Positions 1 through 8,612 of a stretch of 64,000 bases of DNA are shown piece by piece; within the stretch, counting starts at the first letter, position 1; every line of letters begins with the position of its first letter. The stretch spans positions 25,975 through 89,974 of the forward strand of contig NZ_JANFPI010000011.1 of the NCBI RefSeq assembly GCF_026552795.1. Direction: 5' to 3'. The position numbers and the translations under genes were made by a program. This DNA comes from Ectorhizobium quercum (GTDB taxonomy: Bacteria > Pseudomonadota > Alphaproteobacteria > Rhizobiales > Rhizobiaceae). The notes below the pieces were generated by a model. It searched no databases, had not been told where the DNA came from, and saw only the letters and a list, made by a program, of their open reading frames with translations.

Positions 1-592
1 CATAGAGCGTTGCGCCCGTGTCCACGCCGGAATCGACGAGATGGATCGTGCAGCCGAAATTGTCCCGGTCGCCGGCGGCCAGCGCCCAGTAGCCGCCCAT
101 CTGGCCGCGATAGGCGGGATTGATGCCGCCGTGGAAATTGATGATCGGGCAGGGGATGCGGGAAAGCGTCTTCTTCGTCAGCAGGCGGCAGGCCACGGTG
201 AGAACGGCGGCGGGTTGCAGCCGGGCAATCGCTTCATGTGTGGCATCGTCGTTCACCGATCGCACCCGGATGACCGGAACGTCGCGGTTCCGCTCCGCCG
301 CATGTCCGTAGGCGGACAGGATGGCCTGGCTGCGTGCCTGGGCGAATGTCTTCGTCAGGCGCGAGACGATCGACGTCGCAAGCTGCCCGAGGGCCGCGAT
401 CCAGCCCAGCCGCCGCGCCCGCCGGCGGGCGAGGGCGAACGGGCTCAGGGGTGTTTCCTCGATCACCGTGACACGGCCGGGAAAGGCCGTCGCCAGCGCG
501 TTCACGAGGATGGCGGGGATGAGGCCGGGCCCGGCCAGCACGACGACGGCAGCGCTGCCGCGCTCCAAGCGTTCCCGATTGCCTGCGTCCAA
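1..592 (-). CDS. Formyltransferase family protein (3' end cut by window)
   Basis: Read on the minus strand, this frame runs open to the window edge and encodes a formyl-transferase fold related to methionyl-tRNA and UDP-sugar formyltransferases, which move a formyl group from 10-formyl-tetrahydrofolate. The core shows INFHGGINPAYRG (the catalytic Asn and His of the N-x-H motif), followed by IHLVDSGVDTG, whose Asp completes the usual Asn-His-Asp triad. The start chosen is TTG at 592 behind GGAGCAGGA; no ATG lies close. The N-terminal region before the core is basic and not typical of Fmt, so this is probably a sugar or other formyltransferase. The acceptor substrate is unknown. Confidence 0.75.
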   Translation of the reverse strand, partial: MDAGNRERLERGSAAVVVLAGPGLIPAILVNALATAFPGRVTVIEETPLSPFALARRRARRLGWIAALGQLATSIVSRLTKTFAQARSQAILSAYGHAAERNRDVPVIRVRSVNDDATHEAIARLQPAAVLTVACRLLTKKTLSRIPCPIINFHGGINPAYRGQMGGYWALAAGDRDNFGCTIHLVDSGVDTGATLY

Positions 593-736
593 CGTTCCTG
601 CTCCGCTTCCATCTCCGCCGGCGGCTATCCTTGACGCGGAATTCTTTGCGGAAAGTGAAGATGGGGCTCACGCCGGTGTGAACTTTTTCCGGTCTCGCGC
701 GTTCTAGAACCATTGCATTAGAACAGGAGAGGCAAA

Positions 737-895
737 ATGAAATCCATTGCCGGAAAGCTCGTTATTCTCGCCGCTGTCGCATTCGCCGTGTCGTCGTGCG
801 GAAATACCATCCGCGGTGTGGGTCACGATACGTCCAATGCCATAAATGCCACACAAGATGCGGGTAGAAACATCGACAGGGCGGCGAGCCGCTAA
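737..895 (+). CDS. Entericidin-like small lipoprotein
   Basis: This 52-residue protein starts with MKSIAGKLV, has a hydrophobic signal segment, and a lipobox ending VSSC (Cys21) that predicts lipidation. The mature part, GNTIRGVGHDTSNAI, matches the entericidin A/B (EcnAB) pattern of small cell-envelope lipoproteins. In enterics these are stress-regulated; in alphaproteobacteria they are common, with poorly defined roles. A good ribosome site (AGGAGAGG) precedes the ATG. It is a single gene transcribed away from the upstream formyltransferase. Confidence 0.85.
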   Translation: MKSIAGKLVILAAVAFAVSSCGNTIRGVGHDTSNAINATQDAGRNIDRAASR

Positions 896-1020
896 GGCTT
901 CCGCGAAAGCATCAGTACCGGCGGGGGCTCGTCGTTTCGTATTGCGTTCAGAGGATTTCGCGTTCGGCCCTTGTTTGCATTCTTCGATCTCAGCCCGAAG
1001 GGCAGGAAAGGAGTGGCAAG

Positions 1021-1179
1021 ATGACGCTTACGACACTGGCAAAGATCAGCGCCATATATCTCGGTCTCGTCGTGACGACTGCGACCCTCTCGGTATTGTG
1101 GGAATCGGGGAGGAACCTGGCTGCGCGCCAGGGCCTTTTCGGCGCCTTCCAGGTCGCGGATTCGAATGCCGCCGGTTGA
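1021..1179 (+). CDS. Small single-pass membrane protein
   Basis: This 52-residue open frame begins MTLTTLAKISAIYLGLVV and has one predicted membrane helix at about residues 7-27, followed by a short polar tail ending in SNAAG. A strong ribosome site (GGAAAGGAG) sits 6-7 bases before the ATG, which is the main support for translation. No family is recognised. It could be a small inner-membrane peptide; no partner is suggested by its neighbours. Confidence 0.55.
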   Translation: MTLTTLAKISAIYLGLVVTTATLSVLWESGRNLAARQGLFGAFQVADSNAAG

Positions 1180-1194
1180 TGCCGGTGGCGGGTT

Positions 1195-1974
1195 ATGGTC
1201 TCAAGGGCCATGACCCTTTTGTTTCGATTCATCGCGGTCCTGCTGGCCACGCTGTTTTCCCAGACGATCGCCGCACGGGCGGACGGGGACGGGGACGCCT
1301 GCCGGCGTCTCGGTTTCCGCGACGCCAGATTCGTGGTGTGCAGCTTCGATCCCGCGCGTTCGGACCTGCGCCTTTTCCATTCCGACGGTCAGGGTTCGGC
1401 CTACGGTTCGTTCGACGCCGTGACGCGGGCCCTGTGGCGCGACCATGCCTTTCTCGATTTCGCGATGAACGGCGGCATGTATCACCGGGACCTGTCGCCC
1501 GTTGGCCTGTTCGTCGAAAACGGCGTGGAGAGAAAGCCGCTCGTTGTGTCCGAAGGCTTCGGCAATTTCCACCTGCTGCCGAATGGCGTCTTCCATTTCG
1601 GGGATGGCAAGGCGGCCGTGACCGAGGCGAAGGCCTTTGCCCGCAGCGGAGCGACACCGCGATTCGCCACCCAGTCCGGCCCGATGCTGGTGATCGACGG
1701 CGCGCTTCATCCGCGTTTCCTGCCCGACAGCGACAGCTTCAAGATCCGCAACGGCGTCGGCGTCGGCCGTGACGGGCGCGTTCACTTCGTCGTGTCCGAG
1801 GATCGCGTCCGCTTTTACGATTTCGCACTTCTCTTTCGCGACGAACTCGGCTGCGCCAATGCGCTTTATCTCGACGGAACCGTCTCCAGCGCCCTGATCC
1901 CAGTTCTCGGGCGGCACGACCGGATTTTTCCTATGGGGCCGATCATCAGCGTCGTGTCCCGCGTGCCAGGCTGA
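1195..1974 (+). CDS. Phosphodiester glycosidase domain (DUF2233) protein, secreted
   Basis: This protein of 259 residues has an N-terminal signal segment ending near QTIAARA. The rest resembles the NAGPA/DUF2233 phosphodiester glycosidase fold: a FAMNGGMY motif near residue 90, and LYLDGTVSSAL near the C-terminus. Members remove or expose sugars held by phosphodiester bonds, often in exopolysaccharide or wall metabolism; the substrate here is unknown. An in-frame ATG at 1210 is an equally possible start and would give a shorter signal-peptide n-region. It is monocistronic and converges with the next gene. Confidence 0.8.
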   Translation: MVSRAMTLLFRFIAVLLATLFSQTIAARADGDGDACRRLGFRDARFVVCSFDPARSDLRLFHSDGQGSAYGSFDAVTRALWRDHAFLDFAMNGGMYHRDLSPVGLFVENGVERKPLVVSEGFGNFHLLPNGVFHFGDGKAAVTEAKAFARSGATPRFATQSGPMLVIDGALHPRFLPDSDSFKIRNGVGVGRDGRVHFVVSEDRVRFYDFALLFRDELGCANALYLDGTVSSALIPVLGRHDRIFPMGPIISVVSRVPG

Positions 1975-1980
1975 CAGGGG

Positions 1981-2322
1981 TTAGATCGCCGCCTTCGGAT
2001 AGGCGCGTTCGAGGCCGCCGGAGCGGCTCAGGCCGGTGCGGAAGGACAGATAGGCCGGATGCTGGCTGGACCTGGCGGCTTCCATCAGCCTGATCTGCAT
2101 CCTGTCGGGGGCGGTGTTTCCCAGCCATTCGCCGGATTTTTCCAGTTTCAGCGCGTTAAGGAAACGGGCATTGGCGGCCGCATCGAGATAATGGTGCAAG
2201 CCTTCGAGAAACGCGTCGTCATGAACGGGGTCGTGCAGCAGCGCCGCCAGCCATTGAAGGTCGGCCTCTCCCAGGCCGGACAATTTTGCCGATATGGTTT
2301 CGCGTTCAATGCTGTCGGTCAT
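1981..2322 (-). CDS. Conserved hypothetical protein, 113 aa
   Basis: I do not recognise this small soluble acidic protein (MTDSIERETISAKLSGLGEA). It is predicted to be mostly helical, with no signal peptide and no membrane segment. Codon use with strong third-position GC, and a stop just 6 bases after the convergent glycosidase gene, support it as real. A weak AGGAGA ribosome site precedes the ATG. No motif points to a function. Confidence 0.6.
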   Translation of the reverse strand: MTDSIERETISAKLSGLGEADLQWLAALLHDPVHDDAFLEGLHHYLDAAANARFLNALKLEKSGEWLGNTAPDRMQIRLMEAARSSQHPAYLSFRTGLSRSGGLERAYPKAAI

Positions 2323-2698
2323 GCGAATCTCCTGTCAGTGCGGCGACAGGGTCGGAGAGCGCGGGCCGTTGCGCAAGCGGAAATCGACACCGCAAAAAAG
2401 CGAAACCTGTCTGATTGCCCTGTCTTGATAACGCTCCGGTAACGATATCGGGTTTAAGAGTGTTCCTGCGGCGGTTGAACCGCCTTTCGCTTCCGGATTT
2501 GAAGTAGTGCGTTCCGGAAGCGAGCTTTCCCCTTCATCTCCGGCTTGACGCGCGGGCGGATTCCGCGTCAGATTTCAGCGGTTTTGCGATCAACCGCGGC
2601 TGGACGCCTCTTTTTCTACGAATCGTCCGCCTTTCGCATGCCGGGCGGGCGGGCCGTGGTGGCCTCCCGCCTTTTTCATGATCAGGGAGCATTCCCCG
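2323..2698. other. Intergenic region with two hairpins upstream of cobP
   Basis: This 376-base gap separates the divergent hypothetical gene and cobP. It holds two inverted repeats: GGCGGTTGAACCGCC (2470-2484), then CGCTTCCGGA/TCCGGAAGCG (2488-2497 and 2513-2522, 15-base loop). I looked for the conserved B12 box (GCCACTG) of a cobalamin riboswitch and did not see it, so the hairpins cannot be assigned to that class. No convincing gene lies in the gap. Confidence 0.5.
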
Positions 2699-3226
2699 GT
2701 GCCGGACAACAGGAAGACAGGGCTCGTGCTGGTTCTCGGCGGGGCCAGATCGGGAAAATCGCGCTTTTCGGAGACGATGCTGGCGCAAAGCGGGCTGGAC
2801 GTGCATTACGTCGCGACCGCCGAGGCGCTGGACGGCGAGATGAACGAGCGAATCGCGCATCATCGCGCCTCCCGGCCGGCGCAATGGGCGACGCATGAGA
2901 TTCCCCTCGATCTGCCGCAGGCGCTTCTGGCCATCGACGCGCCGGGGCGCGGCATTCTGGTCGATTGCCTGACGCTGTGGATCACCAATCTGATGATGGC
3001 CGGCCGCGATATCGGGGCGGCATTCGACGCCTTGGCCGAGGCCTGTCCGAAGCTGCGTGGCCGCGTCGTCTTCGTTTCCAACGAAGTGGGGCTGGGCATC
3101 GTGCCCGAACATCGCATGGCGCGCGATTTCCGCGATCATGCCGGACGCCTGCACCAGCGCATCGCGGCGCTGGCGGACGAGGTTTATTTCGTCGCCGCCG
3201 GGCTTCCCCTCAGGATGAAGGGATAG
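2699..3226 (+). CDS. cobP: Bifunctional adenosylcobinamide kinase / adenosylcobinamide-phosphate guanylyltransferase
   Basis: CobP/CobU phosphorylates adenosylcobinamide and then transfers GMP to form AdoCbi-GDP, the activated precursor for the lower loop of cobalamin. The P-loop GGARSGKS lies at residues 14-21, followed by the family motifs YVATAEALDGEM, LVDCLTLWITNLM and VSNEVGLGIVPE. Length is 175 residues, normal for the family. GTG at 2699 is preferred over the ATG at 2678 because GGGAG lies 9 bases upstream and the ATG has no ribosome site. The partner genes cobS and cobT lie 35 kb away in this window. Confidence 0.93.
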   Translation: MPDNRKTGLVLVLGGARSGKSRFSETMLAQSGLDVHYVATAEALDGEMNERIAHHRASRPAQWATHEIPLDLPQALLAIDAPGRGILVDCLTLWITNLMMAGRDIGAAFDALAEACPKLRGRVVFVSNEVGLGIVPEHRMARDFRDHAGRLHQRIAALADEVYFVAAGLPLRMKG

Positions 3227-3254
3227 GCGGGCATCCGTGCGCCGCTGGCGATCG

Positions 3255-4040
3255 TCAGAAGCCGAGCGCTGCGTGCAGCGGGTTGGCGGGGTCGATCAGC
3301 AGGCGGACCGCCATCGCCAGGCAGGAGACGATGAGCAGGGGGCGGATGACCTTCGCGCCATTCCTCATGGCGAGCCGCGAGCCGAGCTGCGCGCCGAGGA
3401 TCTGGCCGGCGGCCATGACGATTCCGAGCTTCCACAGGACCGATCCAGTCGCCACGAACACCAGAAAGGCGCCGAAATTCGAGCCGAGGTTCAGCAGTTT
3501 CGTGTGCGCCGTCGCCTTGAGAAGGCCGAATCCGGCCAGCGACACGAAGGCCAGCATGAAGAAGGACCCGGTTCCGGGACCGAAGATGCCGTCATAGAAG
3601 CCTATCAGGGGCACAACCGTGAGGCCGAAGACGAATTGCGACACGCGGCGGCGGCGGTCGGTGTCGCCGAGATTCGGCCGGAACGCAAAATAAAGGCCGA
3701 TCGCGATCAGGAGGAGGGGCATGGTCGCCCTCAGGACGTCCGGCGGAACGAGGGCCGCGGCGAGGGCGCCGAGCGCGCCGCCGGCAATCGCCGTCAGAGC
3801 CATCGGATATTGTTCGCGGAGGCGGACGTGGCCCTTGCGGGCATAGGACAGGGTGGCGGATGCCGCGCCGAACTGGGCGCTGAGCTTGTTGGTGCCCAGC
3901 GCTTCGAGCGGTGGCACCCCGGCCAGCAGCATTGCCGGAATGGCGATCAACCCGCCGCCGCCGGCAATCGCGTCGATGAACCCGGCCAGAACGGCGGCAA
4001 CGAAAAGCAGGGCGACGATGTGGGGCAGCAGGTCTGTCAT
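3255..4040 (-). CDS. TauE/SafE family (sulfite exporter-like) membrane protein
   Basis: This 261-residue polytopic membrane protein has about eight predicted helices. The N-terminal signature AGFIDAIAGGGGLIAIPAML and the repeated GFYDGIFGPGTGSF motif are diagnostic of the TauE/SafE family, proposed to export sulfite, sulfoacetate or other small anions. The start chosen is the ATG at 4040 rather than upstream frame extensions, because it places the first helix at the terminus. It converges on cobP with a 28-base gap and shows no operon partner, so the substrate is not known. Confidence 0.88.
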   Translation of the reverse strand: MTDLLPHIVALLFVAAVLAGFIDAIAGGGGLIAIPAMLLAGVPPLEALGTNKLSAQFGAASATLSYARKGHVRLREQYPMALTAIAGGALGALAAALVPPDVLRATMPLLLIAIGLYFAFRPNLGDTDRRRRVSQFVFGLTVVPLIGFYDGIFGPGTGSFFMLAFVSLAGFGLLKATAHTKLLNLGSNFGAFLVFVATGSVLWKLGIVMAAGQILGAQLGSRLAMRNGAKVIRPLLIVSCLAMAVRLLIDPANPLHAALGF

Positions 4041-4286
4041 GGCGGGGCCGGGAATCAGGCGGGCAGATGAACTCCTTCTGCCACCGGCGCGATGCGCGCA
4101 CAATCTCCGGACGGATATATTGGCGGGTTTTCAGCAGCTTGCTGCGGTTTTCGGCGATTTCGATTCATCGGTTGCCCGGATCCCGCATCGAAGGCTGGAC
4201 AGGGCCACCTCTTTGCGAAAATCCGTTTTCCAGCGGCCTCGGCCTCCGTTAAGAGAGTCGATCTTGATGCTGGAGGCCTGTCGGCA

Positions 4287-5240
4287 ATGGAAAAGGTGAT
4301 CTTCGATACGGACCCGGGTGTGGACGATGCGATGGCTCTGCTCTTTCTTCACCGGCATCCCGGCATCGATCTCGTCGGCATCACCACGGTTTTCGGCAAT
4401 GCCGATGTCGGGACGACGACGCGCAACGCCCTGTTCCTGGCCGAACGCTGGGGCATCGATGCGCCCGTTGCCCGCGGAGCGGCATCGACCTTCGATCCCC
4501 GGCGTCATCAGGGGGCCTTTCCGGTTTTCATCCACGGCGAAAACGGCCTCGGCAATATCGACATACCGGCGGACATCGCCGCCGTGCCCGATCCGCGTCC
4601 GGCGCATCGCTTCATCATCGACACGGTGAAGGCCAGCCCCGGAGAGGTGACGCTGATTGCGGTTGCGCCGCTGACCAATCTCGCGCTCGCGATTCGGGAG
4701 GCACCGGAAATCGCCGGCTTGGTGAAGCGGGTCATCCTCATGGGTGGTGCCTTCGCCATGCACGGCAATGCCAGCCCGGCGGCCGAGGCCAACATCCACA
4801 ACGACCCCGAGGCGGCCGATCTCGTCTTCACCGCGGCATGGCCGGTGACGGCGATCGGCCTCGACGTGACGACCAGAACCGTCATGACCCGCGGTGAACT
4901 GGCCTCCATCGCGGCCGAGGGCGGCGAGGCGTTGCATCTCCTCGACGATCTCTCGCAATTCTACATGGACTTCTACCGCCATCGCGTCGGCGACGGCATG
5001 GTGGTTCACGATACCTGCGCCTGTGTCTTCGCCGTCGCGCCGGAACTGTTCGAGACGAGGACCGGCACGGTGCGCGTGCTGACCGAGGGGATTGCCGAGG
5101 GCAAGACCGTGCTGAAGCCGGACGGGCTGCGGTTCGGCCCGAGCGCCTGGGACGGTCATCCGAGCCAGACGATCTGCACGCATGTCGATGCGGATGCGGT
5201 GCTGGCGCTGATCCGCAAGACCCTGCTGGGGCGGGTCTGA
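4287..5240 (+). CDS. Inosine/uridine-preferring nucleoside hydrolase
   Basis: This enzyme hydrolyses ribonucleosides to ribose and base for purine or pyrimidine salvage. The calcium-binding signature FDTDPGVDDA lies at residues 6-15, with later family motifs PLTNLALAI and VILMGGAF and the C-terminal HDTCACVFAV containing the active-site region. The 317 residues match the IunH family. The ATG at 4287 starts the hydrolase domain directly; upstream in-frame codons do not resemble the family. The gene is flanked by oppositely oriented genes and appears to be transcribed alone. Confidence 0.9.
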   Translation: MEKVIFDTDPGVDDAMALLFLHRHPGIDLVGITTVFGNADVGTTTRNALFLAERWGIDAPVARGAASTFDPRRHQGAFPVFIHGENGLGNIDIPADIAAVPDPRPAHRFIIDTVKASPGEVTLIAVAPLTNLALAIREAPEIAGLVKRVILMGGAFAMHGNASPAAEANIHNDPEAADLVFTAAWPVTAIGLDVTTRTVMTRGELASIAAEGGEALHLLDDLSQFYMDFYRHRVGDGMVVHDTCACVFAVAPELFETRTGTVRVLTEGIAEGKTVLKPDGLRFGPSAWDGHPSQTICTHVDADAVLALIRKTLLGRV

Positions 5241-5333
5241 ACCGAGAAGAGTCGAGTCGATTCAGGTGCCTGGCGGCGCAGGCTCGCAAACCGATTCCGG
5301 ACGTTCGGATGTCGGTTCAGGTGGTTTCGGGGA

Positions 5334-6059
5334 TCAGTCGTTGCCGGCGGCGGCGTTCAGGCGTTCCAGACAGGGCACCGTCACATGGCGGTTGTTCTCG
5401 ATCCGGATCACGCCGTCCTTGCGCAGCTTGGTCATCTGGCGGCTGACGGTCTCGATGGTCAGGCCGAGGAAATCGGCGATATCGGCGCGTGACAGCGGCA
5501 GGTCGAAGGTGTTCTGCTCGCCGTTTTCCGGGTCGATATGCGTCGCGATCATGTGGAGGAAGCTGGCGACCTTTTCCTGCGCCGTCTTGCGGCCGAGCGT
5601 CAGCATCCACTCGCGCGCTTCATCCAGCTCCTTGAGCGACTGGGCGTGCAGCCTGCGCTCCAGATCGGGCGTTTCGTTGGCCAGGCGCTCGATCAGCGAT
5701 TTCGGAAAGGTGCAGATTTCCGTATCGGTGGCGGCCTCGGCGGTCATCGTGCTTTCGCAGAGGAAGGGACGGCCGAGGAAATCGGGTGCGAATTGCAGGC
5801 CAACGATCTGCTGGCGTCCGTCCGCCATCATCTTCGACAGCTTGATGACGCCGGACAGGATGTTGCTGTAGTGCGAGACCAATTCGCCCTGGCCGATCAG
5901 TTCGTTGCCGGCATCGATCTTGCGGCGGGTGGAGTGGCGGTTCAATTCGAAAAGCTGCGCCGGCGTCAGGGTTCCGCAAACGCCGCCGTGACGTGCCTCG
6001 CAGACGCGACAGACGGCAGGCACTTCCGAAGACTGATGGTTTTTATAATGTGATTCCAT
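5334..6059 (-). CDS. fnrN: FNR-type oxygen-sensing Crp/Fnr family regulator
   Basis: This 241-residue regulator has an effector domain and a winged helix. Cysteines 17, 20 and 28 (CRVCEARHGGVC) plus Cys101 (PFLCES) match the four ligands of the oxygen-labile 4Fe-4S cluster, which marks it as an FNR/FnrN protein rather than FixK. The DNA-reading helix contains ETVSRQ, giving the E-x-x-S-R contacts used for TTGAT half-sites. An FNR box (6158-6171) and a TATAAC -10 on the minus strand lie upstream, so it probably regulates itself. It sits divergent to hemN and close to the cbb3 genes it is likely to control. Confidence 0.95.
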   Translation of the reverse strand: MESHYKNHQSSEVPAVCRVCEARHGGVCGTLTPAQLFELNRHSTRRKIDAGNELIGQGELVSHYSNILSGVIKLSKMMADGRQQIVGLQFAPDFLGRPFLCESTMTAEAATDTEICTFPKSLIERLANETPDLERRLHAQSLKELDEAREWMLTLGRKTAQEKVASFLHMIATHIDPENGEQNTFDLPLSRADIADFLGLTIETVSRQMTKLRKDGVIRIENNRHVTVPCLERLNAAAGND

Positions 6060-6157
6060 GTCTACCCGCCCGAAATGCCGTCCGTCGCATGATTAGATTA
6101 TGCCCGGATTGCGCTGCCCCGGCATGGTTATAGCCTAAAAAAACGAAATTTGTACCC

Positions 6158-6171
6158 TTGATTTCTGTCAA
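6158..6171 (-). promoter_or_regulatory. FNR box upstream of fnrN
   Basis: TTGATTTCTGTCAA fits TTGAT-N4-(A/G)TCAA. On the minus strand a TATAAC -10 (6132-6127) lies such that the box centre is about 44 bases before the expected start site, near the class II position. This suggests autoregulation of fnrN. The box could also influence hemN. Confidence 0.75.
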
Positions 6172-6193
6172 TCCTCCCAAGGTCGGCTCCGAT

Positions 6194-6207
6194 TTGATCG
6201 ACGTCAA
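6194..6207 (+). promoter_or_regulatory. FNR box upstream of hemN
   Basis: TTGATCGACGTCAA fits the FNR/FixK anaerobox. A TATCAA -10-like hexamer follows at 6230-6235, putting the box centre near -41.5 and the hemN ATG about 40 bases after the predicted start site. This is the classical arrangement for FNR-activated hemN. Confidence 0.8.
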
Positions 6208-6280
6208 AGTTTCCCGGCGCGGCTGAGGCTATCAAGATCAGGCATCTCGCAGAGCCGGGAGCGGACCGACGGAGGGAAAC

Positions 6281-7633
6281 ATGAGCGAAAGAAGTCTTCT
6301 GGCCAAGTATTCCGGCGCCGTTCCGCGTTACACCAGTTATCCGACCGCGCCGCATTTCCACGAGGGGGTGAACTGCGACATATATGCACAGTGGCTGCGA
6401 GAACTCGGCGAACGCGACACTTTATCGCTCTATGTCCACATACCCTATTGCGACAGGCTGTGCTGGTTCTGTGCCTGTCATACCAAGCATACGCTGAAAT
6501 ACGAGCCGATCGCCGCCTATCTCAAGCCGCTTCTGAAGGAGATCGCCACCGTCGGCGGGTTCGTGTCCGGAAAGGCGAAAGTCACGGCGGTCCATTTCGG
6601 CGGCGGATCGCCGACCATGCTGAAGCCGGAAGACATGATTGCCGTCGCGGACGCGATGCGCGCCGCCTTTACCTTCGCCGACGACGTTGAGATCAGCGTC
6701 GAGATGGACCCCAACGATCTGGACGACGCGCGCTATGACGGGCTTGCCGCCATCGGCATGACCCGGGCGAGCCTTGGCGTTCAGGATTTCGATCCGAAGG
6801 TTCAGAAGACCATCAACCGCATCCAGACCTTCGAGCAGACCCGGGGCGTCGCCGAAGCCGTGCGGGCGCGGGGCGTCCATTCCGTGAATTGCGACGTGCT
6901 TTACGGACTGCCCTACCAGACGCTCGACACGCTGAAATCGACGGTGCGCGACATCGTCTCCCTGTCGCCGGACCGCATCGCGCTGTTCGGCTATGCGCAC
7001 GTGCCGTGGATGAAGAAGCACCAGACGCTGATCCCCGAAGCCGCGCTTCCGAATGTCGAGGAGCGCTACGCCCAGATGAAGGCCGCCGCCGCCATGCTGG
7101 TGGATGCGGGTTACGAGGCGATCGGCATCGACCATTTCGCCCGGCCCTCCGACACGCTCGCCATCGCTGCGCGGACGGGCAGGCTGCGCCGCAATTTCCA
7201 GGGCTATACCGACGATCAGGCGACTGCCCTGATTGGCTTCGGAGCGTCGTCCATCGGCCAATTGCCGCAGGGTTACGTGCAGAACATGCCGGCCACGGGC
7301 GAATACGAGCGCATGGCGGACCAGTCTGGGCTGGCAGTGGTGCGCGGCGTCGCGCTCACCGACGACGACCGGATGCGCGCCCATGTCATCGAGCGCATCA
7401 TGTGCGATTTCGCCTTCGACTTCGCGCCGGTGCGGGAGAAATTTCCGGCGCTGGCGGACCGGGTGATCGCCGAAGCTCGCCAGTTCGCCGCCGCCAATGC
7501 CGACGGACTGTGCGAGATCGACGCCGCCGGTTTCCGGCTGACCGCGAAGGGTAGGGTCCTTGCGCGCACCGTGGCTGCGGTTTTCGACGCCTATCTCGGC
7601 AACGGCAAGGGACGCCATTCCATCGCCGTGTGA
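6281..7633 (+). CDS. hemN: Oxygen-independent coproporphyrinogen III oxidase
   Basis: HemN is a radical-SAM enzyme that oxidatively decarboxylates coproporphyrinogen III without oxygen in heme synthesis. The CxxxCxxC cluster motif (C57, C61, C64) plus Cys66 appears in PYCDRLCWFCACH, followed by the SAM-binding FGGGSPTML. At 450 residues it matches true HemN, longer than HemW. AGGGAAAC precedes the ATG. With the FNR box upstream, expression is expected under low oxygen, supplying heme to the cbb3 oxidase encoded about 3 kb downstream. Confidence 0.95.
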   Translation: MSERSLLAKYSGAVPRYTSYPTAPHFHEGVNCDIYAQWLRELGERDTLSLYVHIPYCDRLCWFCACHTKHTLKYEPIAAYLKPLLKEIATVGGFVSGKAKVTAVHFGGGSPTMLKPEDMIAVADAMRAAFTFADDVEISVEMDPNDLDDARYDGLAAIGMTRASLGVQDFDPKVQKTINRIQTFEQTRGVAEAVRARGVHSVNCDVLYGLPYQTLDTLKSTVRDIVSLSPDRIALFGYAHVPWMKKHQTLIPEAALPNVEERYAQMKAAAAMLVDAGYEAIGIDHFARPSDTLAIAARTGRLRRNFQGYTDDQATALIGFGASSIGQLPQGYVQNMPATGEYERMADQSGLAVVRGVALTDDDRMRAHVIERIMCDFAFDFAPVREKFPALADRVIAEARQFAAANADGLCEIDAAGFRLTAKGRVLARTVAAVFDAYLGNGKGRHSIAV

Positions 7634-7706
7634 CGCCTCGCGGAAAGGTCATGGCCTTTCTGGCGCCTTTCGTTTAGAGCAAGGCCAGCGAAAGGATGGC
7701 AAGGGC

Positions 7707-8612
7707 ATGGATTTCGGTCGTTTCCGGCAATGGATGATCGCGCAGGTGGCGCTCGGCATACTCCGCGCCCTTAAAATCCTTCCGGCCGATGCCGCCCTGA
7801 ATTTTGCCGCCCGTCTGGCGCGGCGGATCGCGCCGAAGCTGCGCCGCCACAGGCTCGTCCTCACCAATCTGCGCAATGCCTTTCCGGAGAAGACGCCCGA
7901 AGAAATCGAGACGCTCGCCGCGGCAAGCTGGGAGCATCTCGGCCGCATGGCGGCGGAATACGTCTTCTTCGAGAAACTGTTCATGACCCATCCGGTCGGA
8001 CAGGCCGGCAGCCGGGTGGAAATCGTCGGCCAGGAGCATCTGGTCGATCTGCTCGCGCGTCCGCGCGCGTTCATCTTCGCCACCGCGCATACCGGAAACT
8101 TCGAGTGCCTGCCCTATGGCGCGACGGCCTGGGGAATCCCGGTCGCGGTGCTTTTCCGTCCGCCCAACAATCCGTTCATCGCCGAGCATCTCGCGCGCCT
8201 GCGCGGAGCCGGTTCGGAGAAGCTGGTTCCCTCCTATGCCGGTTCATCGAAGGTGCTGGCCCGCCAGCTCGCCGCCGGCGAGGGGATCGGGGTTCTGGTC
8301 GACCAGAAGTTCAACCGGGGCGTCGAGGCGCGGTTCTTCGGACTGCCGGCGACGACCAATCCCCTCGTGCCCCGACTCGTGCGCCAGTTTCATTGCGACG
8401 TCGTGCCCGTCCGGTCGATTCGCACCGAAGGCAACCGTTACCGGATCGAGGTCTCGGCACCGATGGAATTGCCGCGAAACGCCGAGGGTGAGATCGATGT
8501 CGAAGCCTCCTGCCAGGCGATCAACGACATGGTGGAAGCCTGGGTGCGGGAGTATCCGGAACAATGGCTCTGGTATCACGACCGCTGGAACGTCCGGAAA
8601 ACAGCGCGCTGA
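7707..8612 (+). CDS. Lipid A biosynthesis lauroyl/myristoyl-type acyltransferase
   Basis: This 301-residue LpxL-family acyltransferase would add a secondary fatty acyl chain to lipid A at the inner membrane. It has an amphipathic or hydrophobic N-terminus (residues 10-30), the HTGNFE catalytic H-x4-E motif at H128-E133, and family motifs VLFRPPNNP and GVLVDQKFNRG. The C-terminal WLWYHDRW is also typical. Which position is acylated is not predictable. The ATG at 7707 follows AGGATGGCAAGGGC. It lies downstream of hemN in the same direction but after a small hairpin, so co-transcription is uncertain. Confidence 0.88.
   Translation: MDFGRFRQWMIAQVALGILRALKILPADAALNFAARLARRIAPKLRRHRLVLTNLRNAFPEKTPEEIETLAAASWEHLGRMAAEYVFFEKLFMTHPVGQAGSRVEIVGQEHLVDLLARPRAFIFATAHTGNFECLPYGATAWGIPVAVLFRPPNNPFIAEHLARLRGAGSEKLVPSYAGSSKVLARQLAAGEGIGVLVDQKFNRGVEARFFGLPATTNPLVPRLVRQFHCDVVPVRSIRTEGNRYRIEVSAPMELPRNAEGEIDVEASCQAINDMVEAWVREYPEQWLWYHDRWNVRKTAR

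Noticed and set aside
2323..2698. Cobalamin riboswitch before cobP
   Set aside because: The conserved GCCACTG B12 box was not found; only unrelated hairpins are visible.
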